From Clostridia bacterium (GTDB lineage: Bacteria; Bacillota; Clostridia; Christensenellales; Borkfalkiaceae), in the NCBI GenBank assembly GCA_014805025.1, contig JAAUYR010000021.1, positions 1-64,000 on the forward strand: a DNA stretch of 64,000 nucleotides, written 5' to 3'. The translations under genes were made by a program, and so were the position numbers. The notes beneath the pieces were generated by a model. The model had not been told where the DNA came from, did not search any database, and worked only from the letters and a program-made list of their open reading frames with translations. Of the stretch, positions 16,979-27,007 are shown piece after piece (the stretch's first letter is position 1; each line of letters opens with the position of its first letter).

Positions 16979-17152
16979 TTAAACCTGTTCAACCTTTACA
17001 AGGTGCGCAACCTTTTTAATCTGACCAAGGTTTGCGGGGGTTTCCTCCAAGGTTTTCGACTGGCGGATTTTTTTAAGTCCCAAAGCGGCAACGGTATCTT
17101 TAACCGATTTAATCTCGCCGTTGGTGCTTTTAATTAAAGTTACTTTAACCAT
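16979..17152 (-). CDS. rpmD: 50S ribosomal protein L30
   Basis: Below the ORF-track cutoff. 57 residues, starting MVKVTLIKSTNGEIKSVKD and containing ALGLKKIRQSKTLEETPANLGQ, the L30 core. GGAGG is 7 nt upstream of the ATG. Between rpsE and rplO as expected. Confidence 0.96.
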   Translation of the reverse strand: MVKVTLIKSTNGEIKSVKDTVAALGLKKIRQSKTLEETPANLGQIKKVAHLVKVEQV

Positions 17153-17163
17153 ACTTTGCCTCC

Positions 17164-17700
17164 TTATCGATTCAGCTCTTCAACGCTTATACCGCGTGCC
17201 GCCGCAATTTCTTCGGGCGATTTCAAATCGAAAAGTCCGCATACCGCAGCCTTTACGCAGTTGATGGGGTTGGAAGTGCCGTGCGACTTGGTTCTTACGT
17301 CCTTAACGCCTGCGGCTTCCATAACCGCACGCACGGGGCCGCCGGCAATAACGCCGGTACCTTCGGATGCGGGCATCATAAGCACGGAGCCTCTGCCGAA
17401 TACGCCGAGCACGGTGTGGGGAATGGACGTACCTTGAAGCGCAACCTTCCTCATATTCTTTTTAGCCTGTGCATTAGCTTTTTCGATAGCTTCGGGAACT
17501 TCCTTGGATTTGCCCATACCGTAACCTACCGAGCCCTTGCCGTCGCCTACGACAACGAGAGCCGCAAAGCGCATATTTCTGCCGCCTTTAACGGTCTTGG
17601 TTACTCTGTTAACCTGGATAAGCTTTTTGATTAAGCCGTCGTCTTCCTGCCTTCTTCTGTCGTTTGTTCTTCTTGCAGGTCTTTCTTTCTTTTCTTCCAT
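17164..17700 (-). CDS. rpsE: 30S ribosomal protein S5
   Basis: 178 residues. Conserved [19 protein letters not shown] and [21 protein letters not shown], then [17 protein letters not shown] charged N-terminal extension of about 20 residues ([17 protein letters not shown]) precedes the core. Acts in decoding accuracy. Confidence 0.98.
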   Translation of the reverse strand: MEEKKERPARRTNDRRRQEDDGLIKKLIQVNRVTKTVKGGRNMRFAALVVVGDGKGSVGYGMGKSKEVPEAIEKANAQAKKNMRKVALQGTSIPHTVLGVFGRGSVLMMPASEGTGVIAGGPVRAVMEAAGVKDVRTKSHGTSNPINCVKAAVCGLFDLKSPEEIAAARGISVEELNR

Positions 17701-17710
17701 AATACGCTCC

Positions 17711-18079
17711 TTAGAAATTAAGTCCGGCTTCTCTTGCGCCGTCTGCCAATGCCTGAACGCGACCGGTATAAATGTAGCCGCCTCTGTCGAACACTACGCT
17801 TTCAATGCCGAGCTTTTTAGCTTTTTCGGCAACCGTCTTTCCGACGAGCTTAGCTGCGTCCGTCTTGTTCAGTTTGGCAATTTTGCCCTTAACGTCCTTT
17901 TCTACGGTCGACGCGGCGCAAAGCGTTACGCCCTTAACGTCGTCGATAATCTGAACGTATATATGGTTTAAGCTGCGGAAAACGCACATTCTGGGGGTCT
18001 CCGCCGTGCCCGAAATCTTTCTGCGGACGCGAGCGTGCCTCTTTAAACGTTCTTCGTTTTTATCAATCTTATTAATCAT
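17711..18079 (-). CDS. rplR: 50S ribosomal protein L18
   Basis: 122 residues from the ATG at 18079 ([21 protein letters not shown]); GAAGGAG precedes it and the ORF-track TTG start is rejected. 5S rRNA-binding pattern [17 protein letters not shown] and [24 protein letters not shown] is clear. Confidence 0.97.
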   Translation of the reverse strand: MINKIDKNEERLKRHARVRRKISGTAETPRMCVFRSLNHIYVQIIDDVKGVTLCAASTVEKDVKGKIAKLNKTDAAKLVGKTVAEKAKKLGIESVVFDRGGYIYTGRVQALADGAREAGLNF

Positions 18080-18147
18080 TGTATCTCCTTCAAGCAAGCT
18101 GCCGCATAGCGGCTATTGTTTGCATTACGCCGCGTGGGCGTACGAAA

Positions 18148-18696
18148 TTACTTCTTGCCCTTGCCTCCCGTCTTACCTTCTTTGCGCTCGATAACTTCGT
18201 CCGAGTACGCAATTCCGTAGCCGTGGTAGGGTTCAGGAACTCTTATTTTGCGGATGTTTGCAGCGGTCTGACCTACGACGGTCTTATCGATGCCCGAAAC
18301 TACGATTTCGTTGGGGTTGGGGCACTCGAACTTAATGCCTTCGGGTTCAACGAACTCTACGGGGTGCGAAAAACCTACGTTAAGTACTATTTTGTTGCCC
18401 TGCTTTGCAACCTTCCAGCCGACGCCGTTTACTTTGAGGCTCTTTTTGTAGCCCTCGGTAACGCCTACGACCATGTTGTGAAGCAGTGCGCGGTACAAAC
18501 CGTGTTTTGCGTTAGCGTCGGCAGCTTCGGAAGTTTTAACAACCTCTGCCTCAGCGCCGTTTACTTTGATATCGATATCGCCCACAACCTTCTGGGTGAG
18601 CGTGCCCTTGCCGCCTTTAACCGTGATAAGTCCGTTTTCGAACGTTACGGTTACGCCTGCCGGCAGAGCTACGGGTAATTTACCTATTCTTGACAT
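18148..18696 (-). CDS. rplF: 50S ribosomal protein L6
   Basis: 182 residues. MSRIGKLPVALPAGV start, and near the end GQTAANIRKIRVPEPYHGYGIAYSDE, the conserved rRNA-binding part. Lysine-rich tail. Confidence 0.98.
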   Translation of the reverse strand: MSRIGKLPVALPAGVTVTFENGLITVKGGKGTLTQKVVGDIDIKVNGAEAEVVKTSEAADANAKHGLYRALLHNMVVGVTEGYKKSLKVNGVGWKVAKQGNKIVLNVGFSHPVEFVEPEGIKFECPNPNEIVVSGIDKTVVGQTAANIRKIRVPEPYHGYGIAYSDEVIERKEGKTGGKGKK

Positions 18697-18710
18697 ATAA
18701 AATTACCTCC

Positions 18711-19103
18711 TTACCAGATGTAGCAAAGCACTTCGCCGCCGACGTTCTGCGCCTTTGCCTGCTTATCCGTCATAATACCCTTGTTGGTGGAAAGTATTGC
18801 AATTCCCAATCCGTCCATAACCTTGGGCATGGTCTCAACGTCCGAATAAACGCGGAGGCCGGGACGGGAAACTCTCTTCAAGCCGTTGATAACCGACTTT
18901 TTCTTGCCAACGTATTTTAAAGTTAATACTATTTTGCCGTTGTGCTCGTCCGCTACGTGCTTAACGTCTGCAACGTAACCTTCTTTGAGCATAATTTCGG
19001 CGATAGCCTTTTTCATATTGGATGAGGGAACTTCAACCACATCCTTATTTGCACGAATCGCGTTGCGAACGCGTGTGAGCATATCTGCTATAGGGTCTGT
19101 CAT
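18711..19103 (-). CDS. rpsH: 30S ribosomal protein S8
   Basis: 130 residues. MTDPIADMLTRVRNA start and C-terminal LGIAILSTNKGIMTDKQA with VGGEVLCYIW, the rRNA helix-binding part. Follows rpsZ. Confidence 0.98.
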   Translation of the reverse strand: MTDPIADMLTRVRNAIRANKDVVEVPSSNMKKAIAEIMLKEGYVADVKHVADEHNGKIVLTLKYVGKKKSVINGLKRVSRPGLRVYSDVETMPKVMDGLGIAILSTNKGIMTDKQAKAQNVGGEVLCYIW

Positions 19104-19119
19104 TTTAATTCTCCTCCTC

Positions 19120-19305
19120 TTACCAACTCGATTTCTTTACGCCGGGTATCTGACCCTTGTAAGCGAGGTTTCTGAAACAGATACGGCAAACACCGTACTT
19201 TCTTAAAACCGCGTGCGGTCTGCCGCAAATGGAGCAACGGGTGTACGCTCTCGTCGAGTATTTAGCAGGCTTCTGCTGCTTGTTTATCATTGATTTCTTA
19301 GCCAT
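19120..19305 (-). CDS. rpsZ: 30S ribosomal protein S14, zinc-binding short type
   Basis: 61 residues with two CxxC pairs (CSICGRPH ... CRICFR), the short zinc form of S14. C-terminus [12 protein letters not shown] is standard. Between rplE and rpsH. Confidence 0.98.
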   Translation of the reverse strand: MAKKSMINKQQKPAKYSTRAYTRCSICGRPHAVLRKYGVCRICFRNLAYKGQIPGVKKSSW

Positions 19306-19315
19306 TTTCTACTCC

Positions 19316-19894
19316 TTACTTCTTGAAGGGCATACCCATCGCCCTCAAAAGCTCTCTCGCTTCTTCGTCTGACTTTGCGGTTGTTACGAAACAGATATCC
19401 ATACCCCTGATTTTTTCGACCTGGTCGTACTGAATTTCGGGGAAGATGAGCTGTTCCTTAACGCCCATGCAGTAGTTGCCCTTGCCGTCGAAACTTTCGG
19501 AGGGAACGCCACGGAAGTCGCGGACTCTCGGAAGAGCAATGGAAGTTAATTTATCGTAGAAGTCGTACATCATCTTGCCGCGCAGGGTAACTTTCAAACC
19601 TATGGTCATGCCCTCGCGCACCTTGAAGTTTGCAACCGACTTTTTAGCCTTGCACAGCACGGGCTGCTGTCCCGTAATCTGCTTTAACTCGTTCTGAGCT
19701 ATCTGAATGGACTTTGCATTGTCCTTGATATCGCCTAAGCCCGAGCTTATTACTATTTTAACAAGCTTGGGAACCTGCATCGGGTTCTTATAGCCGAACT
19801 TTTCGGTAAGTGCGGGCTTTACTTGCTTGTCGTAGTTTTCAAGAACACGCGACACGTAAACTTTTTCAGTAGTTTCTTTCTTCTTCGTAGCCAT
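19316..19894 (-). CDS. rplE: 50S ribosomal protein L5
   Basis: 192 residues. 5S rRNA-binding protein of the central protuberance. A short charged extension ([12 protein letters not shown]) precedes the conserved core with [34 protein letters not shown] and the C-terminal MGMPFKK. Confidence 0.98.
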   Translation of the reverse strand: MATKKKETTEKVYVSRVLENYDKQVKPALTEKFGYKNPMQVPKLVKIVISSGLGDIKDNAKSIQIAQNELKQITGQQPVLCKAKKSVANFKVREGMTIGLKVTLRGKMMYDFYDKLTSIALPRVRDFRGVPSESFDGKGNYCMGVKEQLIFPEIQYDQVEKIRGMDICFVTTAKSDEEARELLRAMGMPFKK

Positions 19895-19905
19895 TGCGCA
19901 CCTCC

Positions 19906-20340
19906 TTATTCAGCCTTATTGTCTTCCGCGGGAGCAGTCTCCGCGGTTTCTTCTTTCTTTGCGCGCTTTCTTACACGCTTTGCAGGCGCTTCCTTCTTAG
20001 CCGCCTTGCCCGTTGCCTTGCCGGAGTAGCCCTTGTCGAGCACTGCGCCGCACTTGGGGCAAACGCGAACCTTTTTGCCGTCTACAACGGAGTGTTTAAC
20101 CCTTATAGCCTTGTCGCAAGCCTCGCACAAAACCATTACGTTTGATGCGTTGAGGGGAGCTTCCTTTTCGACTATCTGAGAAACTTCGTTAGCTTTTCTT
20201 GCTTTCTGCGCCTTTTTGTGAATGTTTACGCCCTCTACGGTTACGGTATTGCTCTTGGGTGAAACCGCGATAACCTTGCCCGTTTTAGCTGCATATTTGC
20301 CGGTGATAACGACTACCGTATCATTTAATTTTACGTTCAT
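19906..20340 (-). CDS. rplX: 50S ribosomal protein L24 with zinc-ribbon cysteines and a long basic tail
   Basis: 144 residues, about 40 more than usual. The KOW part is standard ([28 protein letters not shown]). Two CxxC pairs (CEACDK ... CPKCG) suggest bound zinc. The last 40 residues are lysine/alanine-rich with an acidic end ([20 protein letters not shown]), similar in style to the rplU tail. Confidence 0.95.
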   Translation of the reverse strand: MNVKLNDTVVVITGKYAAKTGKVIAVSPKSNTVTVEGVNIHKKAQKARKANEVSQIVEKEAPLNASNVMVLCEACDKAIRVKHSVVDGKKVRVCPKCGAVLDKGYSGKATGKAAKKEAPAKRVRKRAKKEETAETAPAEDNKAE

Positions 20341-20356
20341 GGTCTTTCTCCTTTAA

Positions 20357-20725
20357 TTACAGCACTTCGGGTGCGAGCGAGATAATCTTCATGTAGTTCT
20401 TTTCACGAAGCTCTCTTGCTATCGGTCCGAAAATACGCGTTCCGCGAGGTTCTTTGTTGGTGTTGATTATAACCGCGGCGTTATCGTCGAACGTGATATA
20501 CGTTCCGTCGTCGCGTCTTATACCTTTCTTAGTGCGCACGATTACGGCTTTAACAACTTCGCCTTTCTTAACCGCGCCGCCGGGGGCTGCCGTCTTAACC
20601 GAGCAAACGATAACGTCGCCGATGTTGGCAAACTTTCTGAACGAACCGCCCAGCACCTTTATACACATAAGCTCTTTTGCGCCGCTGTTATCGGCAGCTT
20701 TAAGCCTTGTCTGAGGTTGTATCAT
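20357..20725 (-). CDS. rplN: 50S ribosomal protein L14
   Basis: 122 residues, exactly the family length. [27 protein letters not shown] start; [15 protein letters not shown] near the end. Interface protein bridging to 16S rRNA. Confidence 0.98.
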   Translation of the reverse strand: MIQPQTRLKAADNSGAKELMCIKVLGGSFRKFANIGDVIVCSVKTAAPGGAVKKGEVVKAVIVRTKKGIRRDDGTYITFDDNAAVIINTNKEPRGTRIFGPIARELREKNYMKIISLAPEVL

Positions 20726-21005
20726 ATAAACTCCTTTCGCGCAAATCTCACTTCGTTGCGATTTGCCGCGATAATATTTAATTTTGTCGTAAAAACGCTT
20801 AACGGCAAAAGTAAATTTTACCTTGCGTTTTTTCGGCGTATTTTGTTTTGGAAAATTACTTTCCGTTGCCTTAAAGGCTGTTCCGGCGGAAATAAATTCC
20901 GCCTGCCTTTTGCGGCATATTTGAATTTATGCTAAAACTTACAACCGTTGCAGAGGATTGCTCCGTAATAGGTTTGCAATCGTACAACCTGAATATTAGT
21001 TTTAA
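20726..21005. repeat. 280-bp spacer between rplN and rpsQ with repeat family 2, copy B
   Basis: 20746-20838 repeats the pattern of 16864-16957: AAATCTC ... GCGATTTGC, then GTAAAAACGCTTAACGGC ... CCTTGCGTTTTTTCGGCG. Downstream, GGCGGAAATAAATTCCGCC makes another hairpin. No gene seen. Confidence 0.6.
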
Positions 21006-21266
21006 TTACTTAGCCTTTTCTATTATTTCGGCAACGCGCCAGTTCTTATCCTTCGACAGCTTGCGCGTTTCTACGATGCGAACCTTATCGCCTTCGCCGC
21101 ACGCGTTTTCCTCGTCGTGCGCCTTGAAACGGGTGGTACGGGTTATCGTCTTTTTATACAGGGGGTGTTTGGACTTTTCTACAACGGCAACAACGACCGT
21201 CTTGTCCATCTTGTCGGATACGACAATTCCAACCCTTTCTTTTCTGAGTGTAGTCCTGTTTTCCAT
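21006..21266 (-). CDS. rpsQ: 30S ribosomal protein S17
   Basis: 86 residues. [29 protein letters not shown] and [21 protein letters not shown] are diagnostic of S17. Primary 16S rRNA binder. Confidence 0.98.
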   Translation of the reverse strand: MENRTTLRKERVGIVVSDKMDKTVVVAVVEKSKHPLYKKTITRTTRFKAHDEENACGEGDKVRIVETRKLSKDKNWRVAEIIEKAK

Positions 21267-21281
21267 AACTTCTGCTCCTTT

Positions 21282-21476
21282 TTACGCCTTTAACTGCCTT
21301 GCGCGGATAACCGTGTTCACCCTTGCGATATCCTTTTTAACGAGGTTTATCGACATGGGATTTTCAAGCTGACCGCTCGCGTGGCGAAAGCGCAGATTAA
21401 AAAGTTCCGTTTTAAGCTCTTGAAGCTTTTTCAAAAGCTCCTCGTCGCTCAAATTTACTATTTCCTTAGCCTTCAT
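21282..21476 (-). CDS. rpmC: 50S ribosomal protein L29
   Basis: 64 residues from the ATG at 21476 ([20 protein letters not shown]), two-helix hairpin protein near the exit tunnel. The ORF-track start is 7 codons early. The start overlaps the rplP stop by 11 nt, which implies coupled translation. Confidence 0.96.
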   Translation of the reverse strand: MKAKEIVNLSDEELLKKLQELKTELFNLRFRHASGQLENPMSINLVKKDIARVNTVIRARQLKA

Positions 21477-21912
21477 TAGCCTCACCGCCTTCTTCAACTT
21501 GCTCGGGTTCTTTTACCAAGAACTTGCACTTAACGGGAAGTTTATGGCTTGCAAGGCGCATTGCCTCGCGCGCGATTTCCTCGTTTACTCCCGCCATTTC
21601 AAACATTACTCTGCCGGGTTTTACGTCTGCTACCCAATACTCAACCGAGCCTTTACCTGAACCCATACGGGATTCGGCAGGGTGCTTGGTTATGGGCTTG
21701 TGGGGGAATATGTCTATCCATACTTTACCGCCACGCTTAATAAATCTGGTCATTGCGATACGGGCTGCTTCTATCTGTCTGGAAGTAATTCTGCCGCCTT
21801 CCAGAGCTACGAGGCCGTACTCGCCGTAAGCGATTTTATTGCCCTTCTGAGCCTTGCCGCGAATTTTGCCGCGGTGCTGCATTCTTCTTTTAACTCTCTT
21901 GGGGATTAACAT
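21466..21912 (-). CDS. rplP: 50S ribosomal protein L16
   Basis: 148 residues. [21 protein letters not shown] start, [22 protein letters not shown] and [12 protein letters not shown] are standard. It helps place tRNA. A short acidic C-terminal extension is present. Overlaps rpsC by 1 nt. Confidence 0.98.
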   Translation of the reverse strand: MLIPKRVKRRMQHRGKIRGKAQKGNKIAYGEYGLVALEGGRITSRQIEAARIAMTRFIKRGGKVWIDIFPHKPITKHPAESRMGSGKGSVEYWVADVKPGRVMFEMAGVNEEIAREAMRLASHKLPVKCKFLVKEPEQVEEGGEANEG

Positions 21913-22583
21913 TACTCTTCGCCTCCCTCCGAAATAATCAGACGTTTAGCCGTATCAAGCACTTCGCCCTTGTATATCCAGCACTTAATGCCGAGTACGC
22001 CGAAGGTGGTGTGCGCTTCCGCAAAGCCGTAATCGATGTCGGCGCGGATGGTTTGAAGAGGTATAGAACCCTCGTGGTAGCTTTCGCTGCCGGCGATTTC
22101 TCTGCCGTCGAGACGTCCGCCCACGGTAATTTTAACGCCCTTAACGCCGGTTTTTGCAACCTTTGCTATCTGCTGTTTAACCGCTCTTCTGTACGATACG
22201 CGCTTTTCAAGCTGCGAAGCAACCGCTTCTGCAACGAGCTGAGCGTCCTGGTCGATTTTTTCGACCTTTTTAACGTTTATTATGATGGCCTTGCCCTTTG
22301 CAAGCTTAGCCAAATCTTTTTTGATAACCTCTATCTCGGAGCCTGCCTTACCGATAAGCACGCCGGGACGACCGGTGTAGATGCCTACTTCGATTTTGTT
22401 AGCAGCTCTTATGATAGTGATTTTGCTTATAGCCGCGTCGTAATACTTCTTTTTTAAGAAGGTACGGATTTCATTGTCCTCTTTGATAAAAGCGGAAAAG
22501 TTTTTCTTATCAGCGTACCACTGGGTATCCCAAGCGGAAATTACGCCGACTCTCAAACCGTGAGGATTAACTTTTTGTCCCAT
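21912..22583 (-). CDS. rpsC: 30S ribosomal protein S3
   Basis: 223 residues. [15 protein letters not shown] start; KH domain around [22 protein letters not shown]-terminal domain with [22 protein letters not shown]. Part of the mRNA entry site. Confidence 0.98.
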   Translation of the reverse strand: MGQKVNPHGLRVGVISAWDTQWYADKKNFSAFIKEDNEIRTFLKKKYYDAAISKITIIRAANKIEVGIYTGRPGVLIGKAGSEIEVIKKDLAKLAKGKAIIINVKKVEKIDQDAQLVAEAVASQLEKRVSYRRAVKQQIAKVAKTGVKGVKITVGGRLDGREIAGSESYHEGSIPLQTIRADIDYGFAEAHTTFGVLGIKCWIYKGEVLDTAKRLIISEGGEE

Positions 22584-22595
22584 AATTTTATCTCC

Positions 22596-22985
22596 TTATA
22601 CCTTCTTCGCGTCGAGTATGACGGTAACGTGGCTGGTTCTTTTCAGAATGGCGTGGCCGCGGCCCTTGGAAACGGGCTGCATTCTCTTTAAATGAGGGCC
22701 GCCGTTAGCAAAAGCTTCGGCAACGATAAGGTCGCTTCTGTCCATTCCGTTGTTGTGCTCGGCGTTAGCCGCCGCGGATAAAAGTACTTTTTTAACCTCT
22801 AAGCTTCCGCCCTTGTTGCAATAAGTTAAGATTGCTTCCGCCTCTTCTACGGACTTGCCGCGGATAAGCGCGAGAACCGTTCTTATTTTGTAGGGGGAAA
22901 TTCTGAGGTATTTAGCCGTTGCGTAAGGACGGTTATCCTTATTGGCGGCAATTCTTTCAACCTTTTTATTCATATTGCTTGCCAT
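22596..22985 (-). CDS. rplV: 50S ribosomal protein L22
   Basis: 129 residues. ATAKYLRISPYKIRTVLALIRG and C-terminal PVSKGRGHAILKRTSHVTVIL identify L22, whose loop lines the exit tunnel. A roughly 18-residue N-terminal extension precedes the core. Confidence 0.98.
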   Translation of the reverse strand: MASNMNKKVERIAANKDNRPYATAKYLRISPYKIRTVLALIRGKSVEEAEAILTYCNKGGSLEVKKVLLSAAANAEHNNGMDRSDLIVAEAFANGGPHLKRMQPVSKGRGHAILKRTSHVTVILDAKKV

Positions 22986-22996
22986 AATTCAACTCC

Positions 22997-23269
22997 TTAC
23001 TTCTTGGCGGTCTTAGCCGCGTGTCCCTTGAACGTTCTGGTGGGCGCGAATTCACCTAACTTGCAGCCTACCATATCCTCGGTTACGTATACGGGAACGT
23101 GTTTTCTTCCGTCGTAAACCGCGATAGTATGTCCTACCATCTGGGGGAATATCGTTGTCGCGCGCGACCAGGTCTTAACGACCTTCTTCTCGCCGGCAGC
23201 GTTCATCGCCTCGATTCTTGCCATAAGTCTTTCTTCGGCATAAGGTCCTTTCTTAACGCTTCTTGACAT
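22997..23269 (-). CDS. rpsS: 30S ribosomal protein S19
   Basis: 90 residues. [39 protein letters not shown] and [12 protein letters not shown] are all S19 hallmarks. Head of the 30S subunit. Confidence 0.98.
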   Translation of the reverse strand: MSRSVKKGPYAEERLMARIEAMNAAGEKKVVKTWSRATTIFPQMVGHTIAVYDGRKHVPVYVTEDMVGCKLGEFAPTRTFKGHAAKTAKK

Positions 23270-23282
23270 TGTCTATTCCTCC

Positions 23283-24110
23283 TTAATTAATTCTCTTCAA
23301 AATGAACTTTGAAGTAGGGTTCTTCTTCTTTCTCGTCTTATAGCCGAGCGCAGGCTTGCCCCAAGGGGTCATAGGGCCTGCATGGCCGACAGGGCTCTTG
23401 CCTTCGCCGCCGCCGTGAGGGTGGTCGTTGGGGTTCATAACCGAACCGCGGACGGTGGGACGGATACCGAAGTGTCTCGTTTTACCGGCTTTACCCACGC
23501 GGATAATTTCGTGTTCGAGGTTGCCTACCTGTCCGATAGTAGCCTTGCATTTAAGCGAGATAAGTCTCATTTCGCCGGAAGGCATCTTGATGGTCGCATA
23601 AGCGCCCTCTTTTGCCATAATCTGCGCGGAGATACCTGCGGAACGCGCTATCTGCGCGCCGCGGCCCGGCTGCATTTCGATTGCGTGAACGACGGTACCT
23701 ACGGGGATATCCGCAAGGCAAAGCGCGTTGCCGCTCTTGATGTCCGCAGTGCTGCCCGAAAGGACTTTGTCGCCTACGTTCAGGCCTACGGGCGCGAGGA
23801 TATACCTCTTTTCGCCGTCTGCGTACGCAAGGAGCGCGATGTGCGCCGAACGGTTGGGGTCGTACTGAATGGACTTAACCGTTGCGGGAATGCCGTCCTT
23901 ATTGCGCTTGAAATCTATTATTCTGTACTTAATTCTGTTGCCGCCGCCGATATGACGAACGGAAATTTTACCTTGATTGTTCCTGCCGCCCGATTTGCGC
24001 TTATCGTGCAATAAGCTTCTTTCGGGCTTGTCGCCCGTAAGCTCGGTGTAAGCGCTTACCGTCATAAAACGGCGCGCGGGGGAGGTAGGTTTATACCTTT
24101 TAACTGCCAT
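23283..24110 (-). CDS. rplB: 50S ribosomal protein L2
   Basis: 275 residues, usual length. [34 protein letters not shown] and the peptidyl-transferase-proximal [23 protein letters not shown] are present. Confidence 0.98.
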   Translation of the reverse strand: MAVKRYKPTSPARRFMTVSAYTELTGDKPERSLLHDKRKSGGRNNQGKISVRHIGGGNRIKYRIIDFKRNKDGIPATVKSIQYDPNRSAHIALLAYADGEKRYILAPVGLNVGDKVLSGSTADIKSGNALCLADIPVGTVVHAIEMQPGRGAQIARSAGISAQIMAKEGAYATIKMPSGEMRLISLKCKATIGQVGNLEHEIIRVGKAGKTRHFGIRPTVRGSVMNPNDHPHGGGEGKSPVGHAGPMTPWGKPALGYKTRKKKNPTSKFILKRIN

Positions 24111-24130
24111 AATTAGTGCCTCCTTGCTCC

Positions 24131-24421
24131 TTACGATAACGAGTTGAAGAACTCAATCGCCTTGGAGTCAGCTTTAAGCTGGACGACTGCCTTCTTGTAA
24201 TCGGGGGTGTAGCCCTCGTTTCTGCCCATTCTTTTAAGCTTGCCCTTGCAGTTCAGGGTGTTTACGCTTTCAACTTCAACGCCGAACAGCTTTTCAACCG
24301 CATGCTTAATCTGGGTCTTGTTAGCCGACTTTTTAACGATGAACGTATACTTTTTGTCGGCGATACCGTCGTAACCTTTTTCCGTGAGGAGAGGTTTTAA
24401 AATTATATCTTCGGCAAACAT
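24131..24421 (-). CDS. rplW: 50S ribosomal protein L23
   Basis: 96 residues. [12 protein letters not shown] and [24 protein letters not shown] identify L23, docking site for trigger factor and SRP at the tunnel exit. Overlaps rplD by 1 nt. Confidence 0.97.
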   Translation of the reverse strand: MFAEDIILKPLLTEKGYDGIADKKYTFIVKKSANKTQIKHAVEKLFGVEVESVNTLNCKGKLKRMGRNEGYTPDYKKAVVQLKADSKAIEFFNSLS

Positions 24422-25047
24422 TATTCTCCGTAGACCTCCTCTATTTTCTTAACCGCAGCCTTGGTCAGAACGACCTTTGCGTTGGCAACCACTTCGTAAG
24501 TGGAAATCTGCGCTACGGGAAGGGTGGAAAGCTCCTGTATGTTCCTTGCTGCGAGAATTACGTTCTTGTCGTCGTTGTCCATAACGATAACGGCGGACTT
24601 GTCAAGCTTCAACGCCTTCTGGAACGCTACCATTTCTTTCGTCTTGCCTTCCTTAACTTTGAGGCTGTCCACAACGACCACTTCGCCGTCTGCAACCTTT
24701 TTGGAAAGCGCCGATATAAGTGCGGCAACCTTTGCCTTTTTGTTCATATCCTTGGAAAAGTCGCGGCTCTTGGGTGCGAACACAACGCCGCCCTTTATCC
24801 ACTGCGGTGCCCTTATAGAGCCCTGACGCGCATTACCCGTGCCTTTCTGTCTCCAAGGCTTTCTGCCGCCGCCCCTTACTTCCGTACGGGTCAAGGTCGA
24901 CTTTGTGCCCTGCCTTTCGTTTGCAAGACGGGTAACTACCGCCTGGTGAATGAGCGCTTCGTTGTACTCAGCGCCGAACACCTTGTCGCTTAATTTCATC
25001 GAACCGGCTTCCGTGCCGTCCATTTTATACACTTTAATACTAGGCAT
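24421..25047 (-). CDS. rplD: 50S ribosomal protein L4
   Basis: 208 residues. The exit-tunnel loop [26 protein letters not shown] is diagnostic. In many bacteria L4 also represses its own S10 operon; a structured leader exists here upstream of rpsJ. Confidence 0.98.
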   Translation of the reverse strand: MPSIKVYKMDGTEAGSMKLSDKVFGAEYNEALIHQAVVTRLANERQGTKSTLTRTEVRGGGRKPWRQKGTGNARQGSIRAPQWIKGGVVFAPKSRDFSKDMNKKAKVAALISALSKKVADGEVVVVDSLKVKEGKTKEMVAFQKALKLDKSAVIVMDNDDKNVILAARNIQELSTLPVAQISTYEVVANAKVVLTKAAVKKIEEVYGE

Positions 25048-25061
25048 ACTTTGGTACCTCC

Positions 25062-25691
25062 TTATTTAACGGTGTCGTTTATGGTAACGACAGCCCCGTT
25101 AGGGCCGGGAACAGACCCTTTAATAAGTAAGCAGTTTCTCTCAACGTCCACCCTTACGATTTCGAGGTTTTGTACGGTTACGTTCTCAACGCCGTACTGA
25201 CCTGCGAGGCGCTTGTTCTTGAATACCCTCGAAGGCGAGCTGTTCGCGCCCATAGAACCGGGTTCTCTGTGAACGGGGCCTACGCCGTGGGTTTCCTTCA
25301 ACCTGTGCTGATTCCATCTCTTGATAACGCCGGAATAGCCGTGACCTTTGGATACGCCGTGAACGTCTACCTTGTCGCCAGCTGCAAATACGTCTGCCTT
25401 GATTTCGCTGCCAACCTGATAGGAAGCGGTGTTTTCAAGACGGAACTCTTTAAGCACTTTGCAGGGCTTAACGCCGGCTTTCTTGAACTGTCCGAGTTCG
25501 GGCTTGGTCAAAGCCTTTTCCTTTGCTTCGTCAAAACCGAGTTTCAAAGCGGCGTAGCCGTCCTTTTCGACAGTTTTGATTTGCACTACGGGGCAGGGAC
25601 CTGCTTCGATAACCGTTACGGGTATCACCTTGCCCTCCGCCGTAAATATCTGGGTCATACCAGCTTTACGGCCGATGATTGCTTTATTCAT
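25062..25691 (-). CDS. rplC: 50S ribosomal protein L3
   Basis: 209 residues. [16 protein letters not shown] start, and the loop reaching the catalytic centre is [39 protein letters not shown] precedes the ATG. Confidence 0.98.
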   Translation of the reverse strand: MNKAIIGRKAGMTQIFTAEGKVIPVTVIEAGPCPVVQIKTVEKDGYAALKLGFDEAKEKALTKPELGQFKKAGVKPCKVLKEFRLENTASYQVGSEIKADVFAAGDKVDVHGVSKGHGYSGVIKRWNQHRLKETHGVGPVHREPGSMGANSSPSRVFKNKRLAGQYGVENVTVQNLEIVRVDVERNCLLIKGSVPGPNGAVVTINDTVK

Positions 25692-25809
25692 TGATAAAGT
25701 TCTCCTTAAAAAATTTATTTTTTCAGATAACTCGTTCTAAGTAGCGCCGCTTTCGCGTCGGCATAAATCCGTTGGTTATCTATATTGACTTATTATATAT
25801 ATGGAATAA
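25692..25809. other. Structured 118-bp spacer between rpsJ and rplC
   Basis: GATAAC ... GTTATC arms enclose a GCCGACGCGAAAGCGGC hairpin on the minus-strand transcript. No clear promoter or terminator could be assigned. Possibly a processing site. Confidence 0.35.
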
Positions 25810-26109
25810 TCAGAGCTTGATTTTGATATCTACGCCTGCCGGAAGGTGCACGGTATCGAGCAATTTCGCGTTGGGGGTATAGATATCGATAATTCTCTTA
25901 TAAGTTCTCTGTTCGAACTGCTCGCGGCTGTCCTTGTATTTATGAGGCGAGCGAAGAATCGTTACTATCTCCCTCTCGGTGGGAAGGGGAATAGGTCCGG
26001 AAATTTTCGCGCCGCTCTTCTTCATAGTTTCAACTATGCGCTGAGCTGCAAGGTCAACCAATTCGTGGTCGTAAGCTGCAAGTTTGATTCTGATTTTCTG
26101 TCCTGCCAT
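25810..26109 (-). CDS. rpsJ: 30S ribosomal protein S10
   Basis: 99 residues. [23 protein letters not shown] and the [30 protein letters not shown] loop identify S10, also NusE in antitermination. First gene of the S10-spc-alpha cluster, with AGGAG before the ATG. Confidence 0.98.
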   Translation of the reverse strand: MAGQKIRIKLAAYDHELVDLAAQRIVETMKKSGAKISGPIPLPTEREIVTILRSPHKYKDSREQFEQRTYKRIIDIYTPNAKLLDTVHLPAGVDIKIKL

Positions 26110-26340
26110 TTGTGAACTCCTGTACTAACTTGAAATTTTTTAGCTGTGTCAACTTAACCGTGTGTATCGCGGCTTTGAGTACTAAAAAACACCAAACGTT
26201 TGGTGTCGCTTTAAAGCCACGGTTAGTCGCAGGGGTCGCGCCCCTACATTTGTCAGCGCAAATTATCTGTTGCGAGAGCTTTTTTCGCACTTTTGCAGTA
26301 ACTTTACGCCTCAACCCAATACGCACCCATTGAACACGCT
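26110..26340 (-). promoter_or_regulatory. Structured S10-operon leader with an internal terminator
   Basis: About 230-nt 5' leader. ACACCAAACG/CGTTTGGTGT followed by TTTTT (26184-26206) is a good intrinsic terminator. It is enclosed by an outer stem, TAACCGTG with CACGGTTA plus GGCTTT with AAAGCC (about 26154-26225). An upstream AGGGG/CCCCT hairpin is also present. Suggests attenuation of the ribosomal operon; the regulator is not known from sequence. Confidence 0.6.
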
Positions 26341-26345
26341 TGACT

Positions 26346-26374
26346 ATTATATATAATCAAAAAGCTTTTGTCAA
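26346..26374 (-). promoter_or_regulatory. Promoter of the S10-spc-alpha cluster
   Basis: Perfect TTGACA-17-TATAAT about 235 nt before the rpsJ ATG. Confidence 0.8.
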
Positions 26375-26631
26375 CGGAATTTAAGCCCTATTTTTGCGGT
26401 TTTTTTAACTTTTTTGCCCTGTTTTACCCCGTTTTTGCCCGTTTTGAGGATACCCCGAAAAACCTTGCCGCAAGCCACAATATATTGACAAAATTCCTTA
26501 AAAAACCCCGTATTTAGTCCTTTGAAAACTATGCAAAAACCGCCAAAAAACTACTATTATATTTTCTTATACCCTTTTTAAAATGAAATATAACAGACTT
26601 TTTGAAAAATAGTTACAAAAAATCTGTTAAT
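26375..26631. other. AT-rich gene-free stretch
   Basis: About 257 bp with no ORF. It has T-rich runs (26395-26450) and a weak AACAGA ... TCTGTT inverted repeat (26588-26625) that might end the minus-strand gene at 26632. Nothing else was recognised. Confidence 0.4.
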
Positions 26632-26904
26632 TTAAGTGTAATTATCTTTTGAAACTTCCATACCGAGTAATACGCCGCTTTTAAAACCAACCCTATATGC
26701 GGTCTTTTCCGTCTCTAATTCAAGCTCTCCGTATAATGTATTAATTCTCGACAACATTTCTTTTTGCTTTTCATTTAAGGTACTGTCAAGCTTATCGCAA
26801 AGGTCTAATAATTCTTGTTTGTCTTGATTATACTTCTCCGTATTGCTTATCCCCTCGCATACGTCGCATTCATAATAATAAAAATCTTCTATTATTGAAG
26901 TCAT
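26632..26904 (-). CDS. 90-residue helical protein of module 2 (DUF6809-like)
   Basis: 90 residues from the ATG at 26904, with AAGGAG 9 nt upstream; the ORF-track TTG start lies in front of that Shine-Dalgarno. Helical; the middle LNEKQKEMLSRI corresponds to LTEEERHKI of the module 1 protein, and the end ELELETEKTAYRVGFKSGVLLGMEV corresponds to its KMELEKT-x4-FKEGVK end. Same length (90) as its paralogue. Function unknown. Divergent from an XRE regulator. Confidence 0.65.
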   Translation of the reverse strand: MTSIIEDFYYYECDVCEGISNTEKYNQDKQELLDLCDKLDSTLNEKQKEMLSRINTLYGELELETEKTAYRVGFKSGVLLGMEVSKDNYT

Positions 26905-26919
26905 AATTCTAAACTCCTT

Positions 26920-26992
26920 TATCAAAATATTGATATGGGCATTATAGTATCAAGATTTTGATAAGTCAATTACTTTAAGCAATATTTTGATA
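26920..26992. promoter_or_regulatory. Three operator-like sites of module 2
   Basis: TATCAAAATATTGATA (26920-26935), TATCAAGATTTTGATA (26948-26963) and AAGCAATATTTTGATA (26977-26992), spaced 28 and 29 bp apart. The middle site fills the promoter spacer of the minus-strand gene, as in module 1. Confidence 0.65.
26941..26969 (-). promoter_or_regulatory. Promoter of the module 2 helical protein
   Basis: TTGACT-17-TATAAT. The 17-bp spacer is TATCAAAATCTTGATAC, the operator itself. Confidence 0.75.
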
Positions 26993-27007
26993 TTTTGTAG
27001 TAGAACT

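Noticed and set aside
26110-26340. tRNA or T-box in front of rpsJ
   Set aside because: No cloverleaf, no T-box sequence TGGNACC; the hairpins fit a leader with terminator better.
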